DNA of 64,000 bases from Pseudomonas oryzihabitans (lineage in GTDB: Bacteria > Pseudomonadota > Gammaproteobacteria > Pseudomonadales > Pseudomonadaceae), in contig NZ_CP102428.1 in NCBI RefSeq assembly GCF_024652905.1, positions 2,182,501 to 2,246,500 of the forward strand, in the 5' to 3' direction. Shown here one piece after another: positions 17,568 through 26,027 of the stretch (its first letter is position 1; each line of letters opens with the position of its first letter). Made by a program: the position numbers and the translations under genes. The notes under the pieces were generated by a model, which searched no databases, was not told the DNA's origin, and was given only the letters and a program-made list of their open reading frames with translations.

Positions 17568-19565
17568 TCAGACCAGGCGCCGACTTCCCCCCGCCCCTTC
17601 ATCGCGAAAATGCTGGGCGATGGTCAGGATCTGCGGCTCGATGGCCAGGAAGGCATCGAGCACCTGGGGATCGAAGGTGCTGCCACGCATCTCGCGCATC
17701 ATCTGCAGCGAGTCTTCGTGGCTGAAAGGCTCCTTGTAGCAGCGACGACTGATCAGCGCATCGTAGATGTCGGCCACCGCCATGATTCGCCCGGCCAAGG
17801 GAATGTCTGTACCGGACAGCCTGTTGGGATAGCCGCTGCCGTCCCATTTCTCATGGTGGGTACTGGCGATCTCGGCGGCCAGGGCGAGGAAGTTGTCATC
17901 CTCCAGATGGCTGGCGGTGCTGAGGATGATCTGGCGACCGAATTCGGCGTGCCGTTGCATCACCTGCATTTCCTCGGGCGTCAGCCGCCCGGGCTTGAGC
18001 AGGATGGCATCCGGCACCCCGACCTTGCCGATGTCATGCAGCGGCGCGGACAGGAACAGCAGCTGGATATAGTCCGGCGTCAGCAGGTCCGCCGCCTGAC
18101 CGGTGCGTCTCATCTGCTCGGCGATGGCACGGACATAGTGTTGGGTGCGCTTGATATGGGCACCGGTCTCGGGATCCCGGGTCTCGGCCACCGCGGCCAT
18201 CGACTCGATGGTGACCTGGCGTGACCGTTCCAGTTGCCGGCGCCAACGCTCTTCGTACTGGCGCGCCAGGATGATCCGGGTGACCAACGCCAGGCCCGAC
18301 AACATCGCCACCAGCAGCAGGAGCGCGGCCAGGGGCAGGAAGACGTCGTAGCGCACGAACAGCCAGATGCCCAGCAGCTGTGGCAGGATGATCAACGCTG
18401 CCGCCAACAGGGCGAAGCGGCGCTGATTGCGGTTGTAGAAAAACCCGGCGGACAACAATAGGCCGCCGATCAGGCACAACGCCAGTTGCAGTACCCCGGC
18501 GAACTGGGGGATCCGCACCAAGGCGTCGTCCAGCAGGTCCTGGGTCAGGGCGGCCTGCAGCCTGACACCGGAAAAGGTCTGGCCCAGGGCCGTCGTGTGC
18601 AGATCATTGAAGCCCGCGGCAGATACGCCGACGAAGACCACCTTGCCCTTGAGCCTGGCGGGCGCCGCCGCGCCGCTGAGCACCGCCAGCGCCGAGACCT
18701 CAGGATAATGCTCGGCAGTGCTGTGCAGGTGCAGCAGCGCCTGGCCTCGGCTGTCGAGCGGCAGACGGTGATCGCCAAGCCGCAGCACCGGTCCGGTGAC
18801 GCTGGTCTCCACTACGCCCTCGGTCAGCCCCAGGGCGCGCATGGTGGCGGCCAGGGCCAGACTGGGATGGATGATGCCCTGATGACTGAGCAGCAGGGGG
18901 GCGCGCCTGAGGATGCCATCGCTGTCACGCTGGCTGTTGATGAAGCCGCTGAAGCGCGTTTGACTGGCGATAGGGGCTACGTTGTCCAGCGCGCCAGTGG
19001 CCTCGGGCAGCGCCAGGGCGTCGAGGGCACCGCTGAAGCCAACCCCGGGCCGTAGGCCGCTGGAAGCGGGCTGGTGCAGATCGAGGAAGAAGAAGCGGGC
19101 GGCGATGGCCCCCGTCTGTCCCATAACGTAGCCAAGATAGCCATCGTTGTCCTGCAACTCCGCAGGCACACCGGAAAAGCTCAGGTCCATGCCGAAGTCG
19201 TCTTTGAAGCTCTGCTGCAACGCCTTGAGCGAGGTGCGGTCCGGCTCGCTGAACAAGACGTCGATGGCGATCGCGGCGGGCTCGGCTTCGGCGATGCGGG
19301 AGAGCAGCTCGGCTACCCGATAGCGGGGCCAGGGCCACTGGCCCAGTGCCGCCAGGCTGGCTTCGTCGATGCTGACCACCTGTACCCCGGTCGCCTCCTC
19401 GTCGCTGGCCGAAAAGCGGCTCAGCTGATCGTAGGCGAGGCGGTCGAGATGCTGCAGGGGCGTCCATTGCAGCAAGGCGGCGAAGCCAAAGGCCAGTGAC
19501 AGCCCCAGACTGACCAGGAACATCCAGGGCGCGCGACGACGCAACGGGTGGGTGACGGATTTCAT
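17568..19565 (-). CDS. CHASE2 sensor with HD-GYP c-di-GMP phosphodiesterase output
   Basis: This is a 665-residue inner-membrane signalling protein. A transmembrane helix (about 13-32) is followed by a periplasmic CHASE2 domain (about 40-345: VQVVSIDEASLAALGQWPWPR, KGKVVFVGVSAAGFNDLH). Three more helices (about 356-376, 385-403, 408-430) lead to a cytoplasmic HD-GYP domain. HDIGK lies at 510-514, then THHEKWDGSGYP around 569-580, so the metal ligands and GYP signature are intact. It should hydrolyse cyclic di-GMP in response to a periplasmic cue. It is the last gene after the FecR and OmpA genes, ten bases from the OmpA stop, and converges on the M48 operon. Confidence 0.92.
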   Translation of the reverse strand: MKSVTHPLRRRAPWMFLVSLGLSLAFGFAALLQWTPLQHLDRLAYDQLSRFSASDEEATGVQVVSIDEASLAALGQWPWPRYRVAELLSRIAEAEPAAIAIDVLFSEPDRTSLKALQQSFKDDFGMDLSFSGVPAELQDNDGYLGYVMGQTGAIAARFFFLDLHQPASSGLRPGVGFSGALDALALPEATGALDNVAPIASQTRFSGFINSQRDSDGILRRAPLLLSHQGIIHPSLALAATMRALGLTEGVVETSVTGPVLRLGDHRLPLDSRGQALLHLHSTAEHYPEVSALAVLSGAAAPARLKGKVVFVGVSAAGFNDLHTTALGQTFSGVRLQAALTQDLLDDALVRIPQFAGVLQLALCLIGGLLLSAGFFYNRNQRRFALLAAALIILPQLLGIWLFVRYDVFLPLAALLLLVAMLSGLALVTRIILARQYEERWRRQLERSRQVTIESMAAVAETRDPETGAHIKRTQHYVRAIAEQMRRTGQAADLLTPDYIQLLFLSAPLHDIGKVGVPDAILLKPGRLTPEEMQVMQRHAEFGRQIILSTASHLEDDNFLALAAEIASTHHEKWDGSGYPNRLSGTDIPLAGRIMAVADIYDALISRRCYKEPFSHEDSLQMMREMRGSTFDPQVLDAFLAIEPQILTIAQHFRDEGAGGSRRLV

Positions 19566-19575
19566 GCACCAGACC

Positions 19576-20208
19576 CTAGAGAATCAGGACTTCGGCACGG
19601 CGATTGCGCGGCTCCGACTTTCCCGGACGAGACGGCACCAGTGGCACCGTGTCGCCGAAGAACTCGACGTTGATACGCAGTTTGGGATCGAGCCGCTGCA
19701 GCAGACCGGCCACCTTGCGGGCGCGCTGCCCCGAGAGGTCGAGATTGTAGGAAGGCGTACCCGACGCATCCGCGTGGCCGAATACCGAAATCTCGGTAGG
19801 CATGCGCTGGCGCGCAGCGTCCAGCACCTCTGGTAGCAGCGCTTTGGATTGCGGTGTCAGCTCCATACTGTCGGACCGGAAGTTGAGCACGAAGGTCTTT
19901 GGCGGCGAGGGCTGGGCCGCCAGCACCTGGCGGTGCTGCTGCTCGAAGAGCGGCTGGGCCACTGACTGCGCGGCAGTCGGCGCCTGATTCGGTCCGGCTA
20001 CCGTAACCTCGGCAAAGCCCTGGTCGATTGCCTGGCGCCCGGCGGAGCTGGTGACGGAGACGGCACCGACGTGCCCATCCTCGTCGGGCATCAGGGTGAC
20101 CCTGGTCTGGGGCAGCGGCGGGCTGGCACAGCCGCCCAGCACCAGCGCCGACAGCAGGACACCTAGCAGCAGGCGACCCTGGGACGAGGCAGCGATCACG
20201 GCGCTCAT
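19576..20208 (-). CDS. OmpA-domain lipoprotein
   Basis: This 210-residue protein has a lipoprotein signal (LVLGGC, Cys27). A linker of about 75 residues is followed by an OmpA/MotB peptidoglycan-binding domain (about 105-210) with the motifs VFGHADASGTPSYNLDLSGQRARKVAGLL and EPRNRRAEVLIL. It should anchor the outer membrane to the cell wall and may relay wall status. Its ATG overlaps the FecR-domain stop by four bases (translational coupling), and the CHASE2/HD-GYP gene follows within ten bases. Confidence 0.88.
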   Translation of the reverse strand: MSAVIAASSQGRLLLGVLLSALVLGGCASPPLPQTRVTLMPDEDGHVGAVSVTSSAGRQAIDQGFAEVTVAGPNQAPTAAQSVAQPLFEQQHRQVLAAQPSPPKTFVLNFRSDSMELTPQSKALLPEVLDAARQRMPTEISVFGHADASGTPSYNLDLSGQRARKVAGLLQRLDPKLRINVEFFGDTVPLVPSRPGKSEPRNRRAEVLIL

Positions 20209-20654
20209 TGGGCCTGGACCAGGAAGCGGGTGCCACGCACGCCGATGGTGGCGGAAGGCGTCTCGATCTTCACCGAGTCGGGCGAGACCTTGCCGATCTT
20301 GCCGGACGAGTAGATGGCCGCGCCTTTGGTGAGGTAGACCGAGAAGCCATAACGGCTGCTCTTGGGTTCAAACAGGTAATCGCGCAGCTGCACATCGGCG
20401 TCGTTGCCCAGGGTGAGCAGGGTACCGTCGAGAAAGACGATGGCCGCGGTGGATTCCGGGCCCGCCTGCAAGCGATCGGCCACCTGCAGGGTGGTGCCGG
20501 CCTGGGCCTGGAAGGTCGTCGTCTGACGCAGCACCTTGACGCTGCCCGACACGCTCTTGATCAGCGCGACGTGGGACTCTTCCGCGGCAGTCACCAGTGG
20601 TGATCCCAGCACCTGCACACCGAGCAGCGCCAACGCGCACAGTATTCTTTTCAT
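20205..20654 (-). CDS. Exported FecR-domain protein
   Basis: This 149-residue protein has a signal peptide (about 1-23, ending VTAA) and a FecR domain in the periplasm. Its motifs include GSVKVLRQ, LQVADRLQAGPESTAAIVFLDGTLLTLG and ETPSATIGVRGTRFLV. It lacks the N-terminal cytoplasmic anti-sigma part of true FecR, so it is a FecR-like wall or surface sensor module, not an anti-sigma factor. It is the first gene of the FecR-OmpA-CHASE2/HD-GYP operon. No iron-uptake genes are linked to it. Confidence 0.87.
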   Translation of the reverse strand: MKRILCALALLGVQVLGSPLVTAAEESHVALIKSVSGSVKVLRQTTTFQAQAGTTLQVADRLQAGPESTAAIVFLDGTLLTLGNDADVQLRDYLFEPKSSRYGFSVYLTKGAAIYSSGKIGKVSPDSVKIETPSATIGVRGTRFLVQAQ

Positions 20655-20928
20655 GCTTTCCTGTCCTTGGATGGACGACGTGCTTGGACGGTCTCTGACT
20701 AGGCAACGCGGGTTGCAGCAGGCGCCCAGGCAACTTCCCGAAGCAGCCTGCTACCCAGCGAGCCGGGCACTAGGCTCGTGAACCCAATCACCTTCTACCA
20801 GATAAACAAGCCAGGCGGCATAGCCAGCAGCACAAGTGGCGATTTGATATCACCATTACGGGGCGGGACAGCGCGAGACGAACGCTGATAACTGCGGTCT
20901 AGTGACCATCTTTCCCAGGTCGCCTTCC

Positions 20929-21495
20929 ATGCACATCATTTTGGTCCGTCACGGCAAACCCGATCTTTCCAGTAAGGCTCGCTGCACCCCGCGGGAGATG
21001 AAGGACTGGGTCGCGCGCTACCAGGAGGCGCCGGTGCCGGCAGGCCAGGAGCCTGCGGAAACACGGCGGCTGGCGCAGGAGGCGGGCTATGTGGTGAGCA
21101 GCCCCCTGGGACGTTGCGTACGCTCGCTGGAATACCTGATGGGGCGCACGGACAGCCCGGTCGATGAGGTCTATGCCGAAGCGCACCTGCCTTATCTGGA
21201 ACTCGATGCGCCGCGGCTGCCGGTCAAGGCCTGGCGCCTGCTGTTCAGATCCGCCTGGTTCCTGGGCTTCGCCGCCCATACCGAATCCATCGGCAGCTCT
21301 TCGGTGCGCGCTGGCCAGGCGGCCGATCGACTCATCGAACTGGCCGAACGCCACGGCTCGGTGCTGTTGCTAGGGCACGGCATCATGAACGTGCTGATCG
21401 CCTGGCAGTTGCGCAAGCGCGGCTGGCGCGGTCCACTGCATCTGCTGCTGAAGGACTACTGGAAGCCGAGCCTCTATCGCAAAGAGCAGCGCTAG
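20929..21495 (+). CDS. Histidine phosphatase family protein
   Basis: This 188-residue protein begins MHIILVRHGKPD, the RHG phosphohistidine motif of the phosphoglycerate-mutase-like superfamily. A second catalytic His lies in LLLGHGIMNVLI near residue 153. The fold and size fit small-molecule or protein phosphatases such as SixA/CobC/GpmB relatives; the substrate is unknown. The start is placed at the conserved N-terminus. It is divergent from the FecR operon (274 bases apart) with no operon partner. Confidence 0.82.
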   Translation: MHIILVRHGKPDLSSKARCTPREMKDWVARYQEAPVPAGQEPAETRRLAQEAGYVVSSPLGRCVRSLEYLMGRTDSPVDEVYAEAHLPYLELDAPRLPVKAWRLLFRSAWFLGFAAHTESIGSSSVRAGQAADRLIELAERHGSVLLLGHGIMNVLIAWQLRKRGWRGPLHLLLKDYWKPSLYRKEQR

Positions 21496-21605
21496 GACGC
21501 GGCGCCTGGCTTCGGTCACACCGGCCACGTCCGACGGCGGCAAGGTGACCGGTAATAGCCAGGCAACCTGCCCTCTTGCCTCTTCGTTCCGCCGGAACTG
21601 TCCGC

Positions 21606-22874
21606 TCACTTGTCCAGCGAAGGCCCTACCAGCGCGGCGAGCTGATCGTAGACGCCGGGCGCTGCCACCAGCAGGGGATTGCCATTGACCAGGCCCTCGT
21701 TACGCAGGAAGGCGTTGTGGCGGCCGCCCGCCTCCTGGATCAGGACCAGGCCCGCCAGGCAGTCCCAGCCATGGATCAGGGTCTCGTAGTAGCCGATCAG
21801 CCGGCCGGCGGCGACGTAGGCGGTCATCAGGGCGCCCGAGCCATTGCGAAAGAACTGCCCGCCTTCGGCCAGCAGACCGGTCACGAAGGGCAGGAAGTTT
21901 TCCTTGCCACGTCTGTGGGTGGTACCCAGGCCGGTCAAGCCCTGGCGGATCTCGGTGGCGGGATGGACACGCAGTGGCTGATCGTTGACGAAGGCGCCAT
22001 GCCCCCGCAGGCCATGGAAGAGTTCGTCGTGATTCGGATCCATGATCGCGCCGAGCAAGGGCTCCCCCTCGTGCATCAGGCCGATGGACACGCACCAATT
22101 GTGCAGTCCATTGAGAAAGGGCGCGGTGCCGTCGATGGGATCTATGACCCAGAGATAGGGGGCAGCCAGATCGGTTGCACCGCCCTCCTCGCCCAGCAGG
22201 CCATCCTCCGGAAAGCGCTCGCTCAGGCGTTGGCGGATGAGCTCCTCCAGCGTCTTGTCGGCGATGCTCACCACGTCCTGCAGGTCGCTGCCCTTGTGGT
22301 CCACCTGCAGCGCGCCGCGCCGGTGATAGAAGTCGAGGCCGAGTTGCGCCGCTTCCCGGGCGATCTCCTGGACGGCGCGGTAGCGTTCGGCGATGGCGGG
22401 GGCAATGTTGACCATGAAGACTCCTGGAGCAGTTGAAAAGCGCCAGGGTGCCAGCTCGGAACCAAGATGCAAATCCTCCATACGGGACGGCACCAGGTCA
22501 TCGTCCTCAAGCAGAATTACGGCGTCCGGCAACCAACCCGTGTCTCCAGTCATAGTGGTACAGAATACAAATCCGCTCTCACTGTAATGCAATCTCAATT
22601 GGTCGCCTTCGCGGACATTCAATTCCAAGGCTGCGAAATCGCGCTTGAGTTGCCAGCCATCGGCGCAAGGCTGGCACCAGGCGTTGGGCACCCAACCAGA
22701 ACGACCATCCACAGCTTTGCACCATGTCCAGCCCAGCATATCCGTGATCTCTTGCGAGCCATCGATTACCGGCTGAACGATATCGCCGCCTGCAACTGCC
22801 AGCGGATTTGGATAAGGTCGTTGATAGGCGAGACTGGCGCTACCTAAGGTGCCAGGAGGAAAGCGATAGAACAT
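21606..22874 (-). CDS. SH3-domain / inositol-monophosphatase in-frame fusion
   Basis: The 422-residue frame has two parts. Residues 1-150 form two SH3-type repeats (GWTWCKAVDGRSGWVPNAW; TGDTGWLPDAV). Residues 154-422 form a complete inositol-monophosphatase-family enzyme with GEEGG, the metal-binding DPIDGTAPFLNG motif and GWDCLAGLVLIQEAGG. The phosphatase would hydrolyse inositol phosphate, 3'-phosphoadenosine phosphate or a similar substrate. An internal ATG at 22415 has CAGGAG about seven bases upstream and gives a normal 269-residue phosphatase. The enzyme may therefore be made alone, as a fusion, or both. No stop codon separates the parts. Confidence 0.8.
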   Translation of the reverse strand: MFYRFPPGTLGSASLAYQRPYPNPLAVAGGDIVQPVIDGSQEITDMLGWTWCKAVDGRSGWVPNAWCQPCADGWQLKRDFAALELNVREGDQLRLHYSESGFVFCTTMTGDTGWLPDAVILLEDDDLVPSRMEDLHLGSELAPWRFSTAPGVFMVNIAPAIAERYRAVQEIAREAAQLGLDFYHRRGALQVDHKGSDLQDVVSIADKTLEELIRQRLSERFPEDGLLGEEGGATDLAAPYLWVIDPIDGTAPFLNGLHNWCVSIGLMHEGEPLLGAIMDPNHDELFHGLRGHGAFVNDQPLRVHPATEIRQGLTGLGTTHRRGKENFLPFVTGLLAEGGQFFRNGSGALMTAYVAAGRLIGYYETLIHGWDCLAGLVLIQEAGGRHNAFLRNEGLVNGNPLLVAAPGVYDQLAALVGPSLDK

Positions 22875-23066
22875 ATGACTAATCCTTATTGACGCCGTCC
22901 TTACTCTTTAAGCTCTACCAGTACCAGGCGGTCACCACCATGTCATCTGCAAGCTGCAGGCTGTCGGGTATTGGCAGTCGATACGGCGAAATGTGGAAGC
23001 GGACCGCACCAAATCCGCCAGCAGCCGGTCAGAACATTCAAGCGCTCGATGTACCGGGAGGACGCC

Positions 23067-23507
23067 ATGACCGCACAAACTTCGCTATTCCACGGCAATG
23101 GTCAGTTGCAGCAGTTGCGCCGACTGATTCCCAGAAAGCACTTCGAGTGTCTGGAGCGCCATCTGGAGCTGTTGTCGAGCGAATTCCCACTCTTCGATCA
23201 TCCGCCACTGATGATCGACTGTCCCATCGCCGAAACCCTGGAAAACCTCGGCATCCGTGCCTTCCAGTGGCAAGGCAGCTGCGACCTGCCGCAGCGGATG
23301 GCCCTGGGTAGCGCGCTCATGGGTGAGGGGTTCATGGCCCAGTCCAGTACGCCCGAATACACCCTCTACCTCAATGCGCGTGGTGAAAAAGTCCTGTTGC
23401 GACAAGAGCCCGCTGCCAGCCAGACCTTGGTCAGCCTGGTCTCGGATTGCCCGCCGCTCTTCGCCTATCTGGCAGCCAAGCACCGCGAGCTGCTATCGGT
23501 TGACTGA
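23067..23507 (+). CDS. Hypothetical protein
   Basis: This 146-residue soluble protein has a good ribosome binding site (GGGAGGACGCC directly before the ATG), which supports the start MTAQTSLFHG. It has no signal peptide or transmembrane segment and no motif I recognise. The N-terminal half is helical (QLRRLIPRKHFECLERHLELL); the C-terminal half has strand-like segments (TPEYTLYLNARGEKVLLRQ). Codon use matches the neighbours. It stands between the SH3/phosphatase gene, which diverges from it, and two small exported proteins. Confidence 0.6.
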   Translation: MTAQTSLFHGNGQLQQLRRLIPRKHFECLERHLELLSSEFPLFDHPPLMIDCPIAETLENLGIRAFQWQGSCDLPQRMALGSALMGEGFMAQSSTPEYTLYLNARGEKVLLRQEPAASQTLVSLVSDCPPLFAYLAAKHRELLSVD

Positions 23508-23620
23508 ACGGTTCGGCATCCGGTTGTCGGTGGTGTGACCGACCGGTACTCAGGATGACGAACGGGATCACAGTTACGCAGTAACGTCAGACTAAGAAGG
23601 AACCAAATAGGCAGGGTAAT

Positions 23621-23645
23621 GGTAGATTCGCGCTTCGGATCTACC
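23621..23645 (+). promoter_or_regulatory. Leader hairpin abutting a ribosome binding site
   Basis: Seven-base arms GGTAGAT (23621-23627) and ATCTACC (23639-23645) are followed at once by AGGAG, the presumed ribosome binding site of the small exported protein. The last C of the stem touches the site, so the hairpin could modulate translation. A second small repeat, GTTAC-GCA-GTAAC, lies at 23573-23585. Confidence 0.35.
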
Positions 23646-23659
23646 AGGAGACCCAAGGA

Positions 23660-23905
23660 ATGGGAATTCGTATTCTGGCCAGTGTCATTGCGACCTTTGC
23701 AGCCCTTCACGCCCAGGCTGCCACCCTTCCCGCCGTACCGCCGCTCAAGCTGGCGGATCTTACGCTCAAGGCTCCCGCCGCAAGTACCGAGGTTCTCCCT
23801 AGCAGAGCCGACGCCCAGCCCCGTGACACTCGACAGCCAATCAATAGCGCCCGCTGGCTGAACGAACGTCAGACCTTTGTTCAAGAACAGCGTTGGGTAT
23901 TCTAG
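23660..23905 (+). CDS. Small exported protein, unknown
   Basis: This 81-residue protein begins with a plausible signal peptide (MGIRILASVIATFAALHAQAA). The rest is proline-, alanine- and serine-rich and ends in ARWLNERQTFVQEQRWVF. It has no known domain. GGAG lies nine bases before the ATG. An overlapping frame from 23619 has no such signal and is less likely. The gene call rests on the signal peptide and ribosome binding site only. Confidence 0.5.
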   Translation: MGIRILASVIATFAALHAQAATLPAVPPLKLADLTLKAPAASTEVLPSRADAQPRDTRQPINSARWLNERQTFVQEQRWVF

Positions 23906-24048
23906 TCCGTTCGATTGATGTCGACGGATGGCTTCCAATTCGTATGCTTTTTAATCCCGCCCAGGGAATGAATCGCCGTTTTCCAGGTCCGTCTGGTTCT
24001 ATGGGCAGCTCACCCCGTCTGCCCTTTCGACCTGCATGCGGAGCCGTC

Positions 24049-24363
24049 ATGAAACGCCTGTCCCTTCTCCTGTTCGCCGCGCTGTCGGCATGCAGTTCGG
24101 CGCCGACCTCTCCTCCGGCCGACCCCTCGCAATTCGGCGGCCGTACCCAGGAGCAACTCCGGCAGAGTTTCGGCTCGCCGCAGCGAGTCGCGCAGCTCGA
24201 TCGCCTAGTGGTCTACGAATATCGCAACCTGCGCGCCCCGGGTAGCGCGACGCCGGTCTATTCCTTCCTCATCGAAAACGAACGGGTGATCGAATCTACC
24301 CCCGGAACCTTGCAGCTTTATCGCGAGGACGGCATCACCAAGGTCAAGGCGGAAAGCCTCTAG
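24049..24363 (+). CDS. Small lipoprotein (SmpA/OmlA-like), unknown
   Basis: This 104-residue protein has a lipoprotein signal (LLLFAALSACSS, Cys16). A short domain follows with QFGGRTQEQLRQSFGSPQRVAQLDRLVVYEY and a GTLQLYREDGITKVKAESL end. The 'T-x-E-Q-L-x-x-x-F-G-x-P' pattern recalls the helix-strand unit of BamE/OmlA-like small outer-membrane lipoproteins. GGAG five bases upstream supports the ATG at 24049 over an upstream in-frame start at 23893. It is probably anchored in the outer membrane. There is no operon partner. Confidence 0.7.
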   Translation: MKRLSLLLFAALSACSSAPTSPPADPSQFGGRTQEQLRQSFGSPQRVAQLDRLVVYEYRNLRAPGSATPVYSFLIENERVIESTPGTLQLYREDGITKVKAESL

Positions 24364-24579
24364 GCAGAGCGGACGCCCTTGCCGGAGGTTAACGCACGGC
24401 CTGGAAGGGATGTGCAAAAAAATACCGATTTTGGTGTCTTCCAGCATTTGTTTCCCAGGCGGCTACGGGCTGTAATCAGTCCGAGGCTTCCGCTGCCAAG
24501 GCCGCAATAGCCGGTCGCGTAGTGGGTTACAACAACAAGAAAAGCGTCTGCTGCATTGGCACGGGACGCGGAGTGCAAG

Positions 24580-25905
24580 ATGAAAACCACACCAAAAGCG
24601 CTTTTATTGTCCGCTGTCACCCTCTCTGCAGGCCTGACCTTTTCACTGGCCCTTCAGGCCGCTGAAACGGTCACCATCGCCACCGTCAACAACAGTGACA
24701 TGATCCGCATGCAGCGGCTGTCCAAGACCTTCGAAGAACAGCATCCCGACATCAAGCTCAACTGGGTGGTGCTCGAAGAAAACGTGCTGCGCCAGCGCCT
24801 GACCACCGACATCGCCACCCAGGGCGGTCAGTTCGACGTCCTGACCATCGGCATGTACGAGACCGGCCTCTGGGGCGCCCAGAACTGGCTGGAGCCCATG
24901 AAGGACCTGCCCGCCAACTATGACCTGGACGACCTCTTCCCGTCGGTTCGCGAAGGCCTGTCGGTCAAGGGCACCCTCTATGCGCTGCCCTTCTATGCCG
25001 AAAGCTCCATCACCTACTACCGCAAGGACCTGTTCCAGCAGGCCGGCCTGACCATGCCCGCCCAGCCCACCTGGACCCAGATCGCCGAGTTCGCCGGCAA
25101 GCTGCACCAGCCGGACAAGGACCAATACGGTCTCTGCCTGAGAGGCAAGGCCGGCTGGGGCGAGAACATGGCCCTGGTCACCACCATGGCCAACGCCTTC
25201 GGCGCGCGCTGGTTTGACGAGAAGTGGCAGCCGGAATTCACCGGTCCGGAATGGACCGCGGCGGCCAACTACTACGTCACCAACATGAAGAAGTACGGCC
25301 CGCCCGGCGCCTCCAGCAATGGCTTCAATGAGAACCTGGCGCTGTTCAACAGCGGCAAGTGCGCCATCTGGGTCGATGCCAGCGTCGCCGGCTCCTTCAC
25401 CATGGACAAGAGCCAGAGCAAGGTCGCCGACAGCGTCGGCTTCGCCGGCTCGCCGCGCGAGGTCACCGACAAGGGCTCCTCCTGGCTGTACGCCTGGTCC
25501 TTGGGTATCCCGACCTCCTCCAAGCACAAGGATGCCGCCAAGACCTTCGTGACCTGGGCCACCTCCAAGGACTACGCCAAGCTGGTCGCGGACAAGGACG
25601 GCATCGCCAACGTGCCGCCGGGTACCCGCAAGTCCACTTACAGCCAGGCCTACATGGACGCGGCGCCCTTCGCCAAGGTCTCCCTGGACATGCTGCAGCA
25701 CGCCGACCCGGCCCACCCTTCGGCCAAGCCGGTGCCCTATGTGGGCATCCAGTACGTGACCATTCCCGAGTTCCAGGCCATCGGCACTTCGGTGGGCAAG
25801 CTGTTCGCCGCGGCCCTTACCGGGCAGATGTCGGTCGAGCAGGCCCTGCAGGCGGCCCAGCAGTCCACCGCCCGGGAAATGAAGCGCGCCGGCTATCCCA
25901 AGTAG
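24580..25905 (+). CDS. mtlE: Polyol ABC transporter substrate-binding protein
   Basis: This 441-residue periplasmic protein belongs to the extracellular solute-binding family 1. It begins with a signal peptide (about 1-27, ending LALQAAE), followed by TVTIATVNNSDMIRMQRLSKTFEEQHPDIKLNWVVL. It should bind mannitol, sorbitol or arabitol and deliver it to the permeases encoded next. The ATG at 24580 has GGAG six bases upstream. It is first in a six-gene cluster with two permeases, an ATPase, a polyol dehydrogenase and a xylulokinase, the layout of the Pseudomonas mtl operon. The gene symbol rests on that context. Confidence 0.9.
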   Translation: MKTTPKALLLSAVTLSAGLTFSLALQAAETVTIATVNNSDMIRMQRLSKTFEEQHPDIKLNWVVLEENVLRQRLTTDIATQGGQFDVLTIGMYETGLWGAQNWLEPMKDLPANYDLDDLFPSVREGLSVKGTLYALPFYAESSITYYRKDLFQQAGLTMPAQPTWTQIAEFAGKLHQPDKDQYGLCLRGKAGWGENMALVTTMANAFGARWFDEKWQPEFTGPEWTAAANYYVTNMKKYGPPGASSNGFNENLALFNSGKCAIWVDASVAGSFTMDKSQSKVADSVGFAGSPREVTDKGSSWLYAWSLGIPTSSKHKDAAKTFVTWATSKDYAKLVADKDGIANVPPGTRKSTYSQAYMDAAPFAKVSLDMLQHADPAHPSAKPVPYVGIQYVTIPEFQAIGTSVGKLFAAALTGQMSVEQALQAAQQSTAREMKRAGYPK

Positions 25906-26027
25906 CGCTGGATACCGGGATCCGCCGCGCGCGGATCCCGGCCTAGCGGCTTTCCCTGCCTGATCCGCCACTGGCCTCGCGAGACGCCAGTGCCTCGTCA
26001 CGGCCCACTGCCTTGCGGAGCATCGCC

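Noticed and set aside
20205-20654. FecR-domain protein as the anti-sigma partner of the TonB receptor
   Set aside because: It has a cleavable signal peptide and lacks the cytoplasmic anti-sigma part; no ECF sigma gene is adjacent, and it is operonic with OmpA and HD-GYP genes.
24643-26001. 452-codon minus-strand frame across mtlE
   Set aside because: It is antisense to a binding protein with signal peptide and operon context; composition is typical of a shadow frame.
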